In this document: piece after piece, positions 7,270-11,880 of the stretch
How the letters are laid out: every line of letters starts with the position of its first letter
How positions within the stretch are numbered: position 1 is the stretch's first letter
NCBI GenBank assembly: GCA_964577195.1
Contig: CAZNYF010000091.1
Location: 1 to 11,880 of the forward strand
Source: HyVt-560 sp964577195
Lineage (GTDB): Bacteria; Pseudomonadota; Gammaproteobacteria; UWMA-0217
Direction: 5' to 3'
Length of the DNA: 11,880 nucleotides
Position numbers and translations under genes: made by a program
The notes under the pieces: model-generated
Databases searched by the model: none
What the model saw: only the letters and a program-made list of their open reading frames with translations
What the model was told of the DNA's origin: nothing

Positions 7270-7296
7270 CATACACAAGGAAACTCCACACCCACA

Positions 7297-7318
7297 AAAG
7301 AGAAACGGATTTCTCTTT
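7297..7318. promoter_or_regulatory. Perfect 9-bp dyad between kpsC and kpsM
   Basis: AAAGAGAAA (7297-7305) and TTTCTCTTT (7310-7318) are perfect complements around CGGA. The element lies in the divergent region between the two capsule operons, just right of the assembly gap and 22 bases before a short ORF. A purine-rich arm with a four-base centre could be an operator or an RNA hairpin. It is too AT-rich and lacks the trailing U-tract for a good intrinsic terminator. No specific regulator is recognised. Confidence 0.45.
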
Positions 7319-7340
7319 GCAGCAACGGAAGCTAAGAAAC

Positions 7341-7517
7341 ATGGAAGTTATACAGAACCAGTACAAGGACTCACCTGATTTGGCTTACTCATCAAGCGCA
7401 GGGTCCTTAGAGCATGTTGTGGATAACGCATTGATACTTAGCTCAAATGATCAGTTACTCCCCTCGCCTCGGTTCTTAGTGGCTACTCCTGTTACTCCCT
7501 TCGAGAAACGCATCTAA
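7341..7517 (+). CDS. Short ORF coupled to kpsM, unknown function
   Basis: 58 codons from ATG 7341, ending at TAA 7515-7517, which shares one base with the kpsM ATG (TAATG). GGAAG at 7327-7331 lies nine bases before the ATG. The peptide is hydrophilic, with serine-rich (SSSAGS) and proline-containing (LLPSPRF) parts and no membrane segment or motif I recognise. The frame is also open upstream back to the gap, so this could instead be the 3' end of a longer gene lost in the Ns, or simply untranslated leader. The tight junction with kpsM is the main support for its being real. Confidence 0.35.
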   Translation: MEVIQNQYKDSPDLAYSSSAGSLEHVVDNALILSSNDQLLPSPRFLVATPVTPFEKRI

Positions 7518-8299
7518 TGAGTGTTAAACGACAACCATTTGGAATCATGCGCGCGGTTGTGTTTGCATTAATGATGCGTGAAATGAAAACACGGTTTGGC
7601 GTATATCGTCTTGGCTATTTATGGGCGCTATTGGAACCGGGAATCCATATAGCAGTGTTCGCCATCATATTTGGCTTCATCGCTCAAAGGACAATGCCAG
7701 GTATCAATTTTATTGTCTTTTTAACCACCGGCATTATTCCCTGGTTGATGTTCAACAGCATGTTGTCACGCGGAATGAGTGCGGTGTCAGCAAATCAAGG
7801 GCTGTTTAGCTATCGACAAGTAAAACCGATGGATTCCATCCTCGCCAGAATGATTCTTGAAGGTATTATTTACAGCAGTATTTATCTTTTTATTCTATTG
7901 ATTTTTATCTGGTCAGGGGTTGATATCAGCATCGAAGATCCTCTTAAAGTAATCGCAGCATTTTTACTACTTTTTCTTTTCTCTTATGGCTTATCAACAA
8001 TCATGTGCATTGTTGTAACCCAGGCTCCAGAAGTAAAAAAGCTGGTTCCTATATTCCTACGACCGCTCTACTTTATGTCGGGTATATTTTTCTCGATTGA
8101 ATCGATACCTCAGGAATATCGCGCTTATCTAATGTGGAATCCTGTCATGCAAACCAACGAATTATCCAGAGATGCTTTTTTTACGGCTTACCAAACGCCT
8201 GAAGGGAGCTGGTCTTATCTAGCTTTATGTGCGGCAGTAGCCCTTATTTTTGGCCTGGCGCTCTATCGCCAGAATAGAGAAAAGTTGGTAACGACATGA
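7517..8299 (+). CDS. kpsM: Capsule ABC transporter permease KpsM
   Basis: A 260-residue ABC-2 type permease with six predicted hydrophobic segments, matching KpsM/BexB/CtrC in length (about 258-265). Diagnostic stretches are LMMREMKTRFG (18-28), RLGYLWALLEP (31-41), the RTMPGINF loop (58-65), ANQGLFSYRQVKP (92-104), RPLYFMSGIFF (182-192) and WNPVMQTNELSRDAFF (207-222), ending with a short cytoplasmic tail after LALYR. It dimerises with KpsT to move the lipid-linked, poly-Kdo-bearing capsule polymer across the inner membrane. Its ATG overlaps the stop of the short upstream ORF by one base. Its TGA overlaps the kpsT ATG (ATGA, 8296-8299), so kpsM and kpsT are probably translationally coupled. 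Nothing appears damaged. Confidence 0.96.
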   Translation: MSVKRQPFGIMRAVVFALMMREMKTRFGVYRLGYLWALLEPGIHIAVFAIIFGFIAQRTMPGINFIVFLTTGIIPWLMFNSMLSRGMSAVSANQGLFSYRQVKPMDSILARMILEGIIYSSIYLFILLIFIWSGVDISIEDPLKVIAAFLLLFLFSYGLSTIMCIVVTQAPEVKKLVPIFLRPLYFMSGIFFSIESIPQEYRAYLMWNPVMQTNELSRDAFFTAYQTPEGSWSYLALCAAVALIFGLALYRQNREKLVTT

Positions 8300-8964
8300 T
8301 AGAGATTAGAAATTTGACCAAAAGCTATCGAACCAAAGCCGGAAAAAAATACGTCTTTAAAAACTTGAATGCAAAGATTCCAGCGCTTAAAAATGTTGCG
8401 CTGCTAGGAAGAAATGGCGCGGGTAAATCGACCTTAATGCGCATACTTGGCGGCATTGATCACCCAGACTCAGGAGAGGTTATTTCGGATCAATCTATTT
8501 CCTGGCCTCTAGCTTTGTCTTCAGGTTTTCAAGGGTCTTTAACCGGTCGAGAAAATGTAAAATTTGTCTGTCGGATTTATGGTAACGAATCTGAATTAAG
8601 CGAAAAAGCAGCATGGATAAAAGAGTTCTCCGGTATTGGGGATTACTTTGAAGAACAGGTAAAAAAATATTCCAGCGGAATGAGATCACGACTGGCTTTT
8701 GCGCTTTCAATGGCGTTTAAATTTGATGTCTACCTTGTAGATGAAATTACGGCTGTTGGTGATATGGCCTTTAGAAAACAATCTGAGCAAGCTTTTAAAG
8801 ATATGCGAGACAGGGCTAGTATTATTATGGTTGCACACAATATTGAAACTCTGCGCAAACAGTGTGACATGGGAATTGTATTAGAAGATGGAGCAGCGAA
8901 AGTTTTTAATGACATAAACGAAGCGATTGCTGTTTATACAGGAGAGCAACTTGAAGCCGCTTAA
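8296..8964 (+). CDS. kpsT: Capsule ABC transporter ATPase KpsT
   Basis: A 222-residue cytoplasmic nucleotide-binding subunit, close to the 216-220 usual for KpsT/BexA/CtrD. Visible motifs are Walker A GRNGAGKST (38-46), a Q-loop region around GFQGSLTGREN (78-88), the ABC signature helix YSSGMRSRLAFALSMA (125-140), Walker B VYLVDE (145-150) with catalytic Glu150, AVGD as the D-loop (153-156), and the switch His181 in VAHNIE. ATP hydrolysis by the KpsT dimer powers polymer export through KpsM. The signature has the YSSGM form typical of polysaccharide exporters rather than LSGGQ. The start overlaps kpsM by four bases and the end overlaps the proposed kpsE start by 14 bases. Confidence 0.96.
   Translation: MIEIRNLTKSYRTKAGKKYVFKNLNAKIPALKNVALLGRNGAGKSTLMRILGGIDHPDSGEVISDQSISWPLALSSGFQGSLTGRENVKFVCRIYGNESELSEKAAWIKEFSGIGDYFEEQVKKYSSGMRSRLAFALSMAFKFDVYLVDEITAVGDMAFRKQSEQAFKDMRDRASIIMVAHNIETLRKQCDMGIVLEDGAAKVFNDINEAIAVYTGEQLEAA
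8940..8945 (+). promoter_or_regulatory. Ribosome binding site deciding the TTG start of kpsE
   Basis: AGGAGA lies inside the end of kpsT, five bases before TTG 8951. It is the best Shine-Dalgarno match in this junction and favours TTG 8951 over the in-frame TTG 8927 and CTG 8930, which have no such site. Confidence 0.7.
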
Positions 8965-10048
8965 TTTTCATAAAATCGCTAGCCAGTTTGTATTCATTTG
9001 GCTACCTTGCATTGCAGCAAGTTTGTACTGGGGCATGTATGCATCTGACCGTTTCGTTTCTGAGTCTAAATTTGTGATTCAAAATGCGGGGGCAGAACAG
9101 CCTGTCAATTTGGATGTAAGCTCCATTATCAGTGGCGGCGGATTAGCCAATCAGGATTCGTACATGATTCATGAATATATCCTTTCTTGGGACATGCTCA
9201 CGTTACTCGATAAAAAATTGAAATTACGGGATCACTTTACCAGTGAATTTATTGACCCTATCTCCAAGCTGTCAGAAAAAGCCTCCAGGGAAGATTTTTT
9301 AGCTTATTACAACAAGAGAATTCATGTTGAGTTTGATGAAATATCCTCCATTACAACCGTAACAGCACAAGGTTTTAAGCCGAGTGTGGCGCAAGAAATT
9401 GTTCAAACTATCGTTAGTGAAAGTGAGCTATTTACCAACCGTATTGGGCATAAAGTTGCTAGCGAACAAATGAACTTTATTTCAGGGCAGCTAGATAGAG
9501 CACAGGCAAAAGTTCAAAGTGATAAACGTAAAATCATAGCCTTTCAAAACGAAAATCGTACTTTTTCACCTGCACTCGAGACTCAATCTATTTCCACTCT
9601 AGTCTCTTCAATGGAAGCAGAACTAGCGACTAAAACGGCGAAACGCAAATCACTTTTGACCTATCTGAATGATAACGCACCAGAGATAAAGCAGCTTGGT
9701 GCAGAAATATCGTCACTAAGACAGCAAGTACATTTGGAAAAATCCAAAATGGTTGGTACAAGCAATAAGTCTTCCTTAAATAACTTAAGTGCGGAGTTTC
9801 AAGAAATGGAGACGAGTCTAGAATTTGGCGCCAACATGTATCGGTCAACACTGGCAGCTCTGGAATCAGCAAGAATTGATGCGGCTAGAAAATTAAAGCA
9901 TCTGATTTTACTACAACAGGCAAGATTGCCAGAAACAGCAGAATATCCAAGACGCCTATATAACGTCATTACTTTTATTGCCATTACGTTAATGATCTTC
10001 TGGATTGGAAAGCTGGCAGTCGCCACAGTTCGGGATCACAAGGATTAA
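8951..10048 (+). CDS. kpsE: Capsule polysaccharide co-polymerase KpsE
   Basis: 365 residues from TTG 8951; no in-frame ATG lies near the N-terminus. The topology is that of the KpsE/BexC/CtrB family: an inner-membrane segment at about 13-30, the SDRFVSESKFVIQ strand (32-44), a long periplasmic domain, a probable coiled coil at about 175-315, then the LPETAEYPRRLYN segment (326-338) and a second membrane span (about 338-357) ending in RDHKD. KpsE bridges the KpsMT transporter and the outer-membrane protein KpsD in the export complex. It overlaps kpsT by 14 bases and is followed three bases later by kpsD, so it is inside one operon. The family name is secure; a start upstream at 8927 would add eight residues and is less likely. 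Confidence 0.93.
   Translation: MKPLNFHKIASQFVFIWLPCIAASLYWGMYASDRFVSESKFVIQNAGAEQPVNLDVSSIISGGGLANQDSYMIHEYILSWDMLTLLDKKLKLRDHFTSEFIDPISKLSEKASREDFLAYYNKRIHVEFDEISSITTVTAQGFKPSVAQEIVQTIVSESELFTNRIGHKVASEQMNFISGQLDRAQAKVQSDKRKIIAFQNENRTFSPALETQSISTLVSSMEAELATKTAKRKSLLTYLNDNAPEIKQLGAEISSLRQQVHLEKSKMVGTSNKSSLNNLSAEFQEMETSLEFGANMYRSTLAALESARIDAARKLKHLILLQQARLPETAEYPRRLYNVITFIAITLMIFWIGKLAVATVRDHKD
10040..10044 (+). promoter_or_regulatory. Ribosome binding site of kpsD
   Basis: AAGGA lies within the end of kpsE, seven bases before ATG 10052. This supports the upstream start, which gives KpsD an unusually long N-terminal region. The alternative TTG at 10220 has only AGG directly abutting it, too close for normal use. 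Confidence 0.6.
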
Positions 10049-10051
10049 CCT

Positions 10052-11880
10052 ATGAACCTAGAAAAATTAGTTGAATCGCGAAAGTCCACGCAAGCTATTG
10101 ACGCACCTGGCAAACCGGAAAAAGCTCTCATCACCAATAAGGTGACTACGAGTTTTTCTGATTCACCATGCACGCCAATACCTTACGCGTCTTTTTCGCG
10201 CCCAACTGATTTTTCTAGGTTGAAGCATTTCATCCTTCTAATATTAATTTCTCTCGGTGTTGCGACGGCGCATGCGGCTGACTCGGAATCTTTGAAGAAA
10301 TACCGTAGCTTATCCACAAAAGCATCGCTATTGACCCAAGCAAACCCCTTCCGTTCTGAAAACCGTGGACAAACTGAGAATGCGCCAAGAAGTGTACCCG
10401 ATACTCGCTCTAGAACAGCACAAACAGTAGTTAATGAAGATGCGGTGTTTGGATCAAAATTATTTACCGGCGAATTTTCTAAAAACTCTTTCTCCAGTTT
10501 TAACCCCAATCATATGATTGGAATAGGCGACAAAATCACCCTTAAACTTTGGGGCGCTCAAGAGCTTGAAACGATTTTAACTGTCGATGCTCAAGGTAAT
10601 ATTTTTATACCGCGAGTTGGCCCAATCAACGTCGTCGGCGTACAAAATTCCAAGCTAGATAAAATTGTAAAAGAATCGTTACTTACAATCTATCGCGCTA
10701 ATGTAAATAGTTACGTTAACCTAACGGCTGCGCAGCCAGTTAAAATCTATGTGACCGGATTCGTTGAACGCCCTGGTATGTATGAAGGACTCTCCTCCGA
10801 CAGTATTCTTAACTTCCTTGATCAGGCAGGCGGGATAGATGCCAACCGCGGAAGCTACATTGATATCACTGTAAAACGTGGAAGCGCCGTAAGAACCACA
10901 GTGAACCTGTATCATTTTCTATTAGCCGGCCATATACCATCAATACAATTTCACGATGGCGATACCATTGTTGTCGGTTCACGTAAAAGCACTGTCAAAG
11001 TATCCGGGCTAGTTCAAAACGCGAGCAGGTTTGAATTTCGGGATAAAAAGGTACCGCTAAGGCGAATTCTCAATACAGCTAATGTAAATCCCAAAGCAAC
11101 GCATATCCGAATAGTAAGAAATTCTGGTTTAAAACGAAACGTAGATTACTACCCAATTGACGATGCTGATAGCGTTATTTTGCTGAATGGCGATGACGTA
11201 TTAGTCACCGCCGATAAAAAACCCGGCACCATTACTGTTCGAGTAGAAGGTGAACACGATAGCGCCCAAGAATATATTCTTCCTTACGGTTCCAAATTAG
11301 GTAGTTTACTTGAACGGATACAGCTCAACCCACAATCAAATATCAGCTCAGTCCAACTATTTAGAGAAAGCGTTAAAGAACGCCAAAAAGAAATGCTGGA
11401 GGCTTCACTACAATCACTACAAGCCAGCGTACTCACAGCCCGCTCCGCCACCAACGAAGAAGCCGCACTTCGCGCTCAAGAAGCAGAACTTGCGCTTAAA
11501 TGGATTGATCGCGCTCGCGATATAGAGCCACGCGGCCAAGTCGTACTTGCCAACTCAAGCCATACTCCAAATGTTGCTTTGGAAAATGGCGACATTATAC
11601 GAATCCCCAGCATGAGTTCTTTAGTCATGGTTCACGGAGAAGTACTTTTTCCCAACGCCGTTGTCTATCGTGACAATGCCAAATTGACTGACTATATCGA
11701 TCAGGCCGGGGGATTTACACAAAGTGCAAATACTTCTTTAGTCGTCATTTTACGCCCTGACGGGACTTTTGAAAGAGCCGAAACAAAAGGCTGGAAGAAA
11801 ACACCGACTGCAAGTATATCTAAAGGATACGAAGTTCTCGTACTACCTAGAGTTGATTTCAAACGACTTCAAATCACTAA
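10052..11880 (+). CDS. kpsD: Capsule outer-membrane export protein KpsD, C-terminus off window
   Basis: The frame is open from ATG 10052 to the window edge: 609 residues, lacking roughly the last 20 by comparison with E. coli KpsD (558 residues). The export (PES) domain spans about 150-232, with IGIGDKITLKLWGAQE and GNIFIPRVGPI. Next come SLBB-type repeats with VYVTGFVERPGMY-like text (KIYVTGFVERPG 231-242), LDQAGGIDANRGSYIDI (256-272), DGDTIVVGSR (302-311) and VEGEHDS (398-404). A helical, probably coiled segment with KERQKEMLEASLQ follows at about 440-490, and then SSLVMVHGEVLFPNAV (522-537). It forms the periplasmic and outer-membrane export conduit with KpsE. The odd part is the N-terminus: about 56 polar residues precede a signal-like segment (57-75, ending AHA before ADSE). 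A start at TTG 10220 would give a normal signal peptide but lacks a good binding site. Confidence 0.94.
   Translation, partial: MNLEKLVESRKSTQAIDAPGKPEKALITNKVTTSFSDSPCTPIPYASFSRPTDFSRLKHFILLILISLGVATAHAADSESLKKYRSLSTKASLLTQANPFRSENRGQTENAPRSVPDTRSRTAQTVVNEDAVFGSKLFTGEFSKNSFSSFNPNHMIGIGDKITLKLWGAQELETILTVDAQGNIFIPRVGPINVVGVQNSKLDKIVKESLLTIYRANVNSYVNLTAAQPVKIYVTGFVERPGMYEGLSSDSILNFLDQAGGIDANRGSYIDITVKRGSAVRTTVNLYHFLLAGHIPSIQFHDGDTIVVGSRKSTVKVSGLVQNASRFEFRDKKVPLRRILNTANVNPKATHIRIVRNSGLKRNVDYYPIDDADSVILLNGDDVLVTADKKPGTITVRVEGEHDSAQEYILPYGSKLGSLLERIQLNPQSNISSVQLFRESVKERQKEMLEASLQSLQASVLTARSATNEEAALRAQEAELALKWIDRARDIEPRGQVVLANSSHTPNVALENGDIIRIPSMSSLVMVHGEVLFPNAVVYRDNAKLTDYIDQAGGFTQSANTSLVVILRPDGTFERAETKGWKKTPTASISKGYEVLVLPRVDFKRLQIT

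Noticed and set aside
7297..7318. The dyad as a Rho-independent terminator
   Set aside because: The stem is AT-rich and not followed by a run of T on either strand.
7170..7325. An N-terminus for KpsC starting at 7325 and read through the Ns
   Set aside because: The gap length is arbitrary so the frame across it is meaningless, and the residues beyond the gap do not resemble any KpsC N-terminal segment.
1..11880. tRNA, rRNA, CRISPR arrays, insertion sequences or phage genes
   Set aside because: None was recognised on reading both strands; the coding content is accounted for by the listed genes.

Overview
The window looks like draft-genome sequence from a gammaproteobacterium, probably a marine or environmental one of moderate GC. 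The lower rank is not safe to call; an affinity to Cellvibrionales is only a guess. The main content is the export and lipid-linker machinery of an ABC-transporter-dependent (E. coli group 2-like, kps) capsule locus. It is preceded by a short stretch of chromosomal genes dominated by lipid-active enzymes.

Layout. 1-369 (+) is the C-terminal third of the stress-response kinase SrkA (YihE). Overlapping its stop tail to tail, 366-740 (-) encodes a small protein with an MbcA/ParS/Xre-type toxin-binding domain and no visible toxin partner. 869-3072 (-) is a tight two-gene operon: a GPT2-like PlsC-family acyltransferase (1624-3072) whose stop overlaps (ATGA) the start of a secreted alpha/beta-hydrolase lipase (869-1627). 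A 340-base stretch without a gene (3073-3412) holds several inverted repeats. It leads to a small outer-membrane beta-barrel gene (3413-3907, +) that reads as a PagP-like acyltransferase.

The capsule locus fills the rest and is split into two divergent arms. On the minus strand, kpsC then kpsS (7169 down to 3941) encode the beta-Kdo transferases that build the poly-Kdo linker on (lyso)phosphatidylglycerol. On the plus strand, kpsM-kpsT-kpsE-kpsD (7517 to beyond 11880) encode the inner-membrane ABC transporter, the periplasmic polysaccharide co-polymerase and the outer-membrane export protein. The plus-strand genes overlap or nearly touch, so they are probably one translationally coupled operon. 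The shared upstream region is interrupted by exactly 100 Ns (7170-7269), a scaffolding gap that removes the 5' end of kpsC and probably the divergent promoters. Right of the gap are a perfect 9-bp dyad and a short ORF coupled (TAATG) to kpsM.

How they fit together. KpsS primes the lipid with Kdo and KpsC extends it. The capsule chain itself is made by serotype-specific enzymes not in this window. KpsMT exports the lipid-linked polymer across the inner membrane, and KpsE with KpsD conducts it to the surface. kpsF, kpsU and the serotype-specific genes are not seen. I do not see a clearly new system. The most interesting points are the PagP-like protein with its catalytic residues retained beside capsule lipid-linker genes, the clustering of three lipid-active enzymes there, the long N-terminal extension of KpsD, and unexplained inverted repeats in both intergenic regions.
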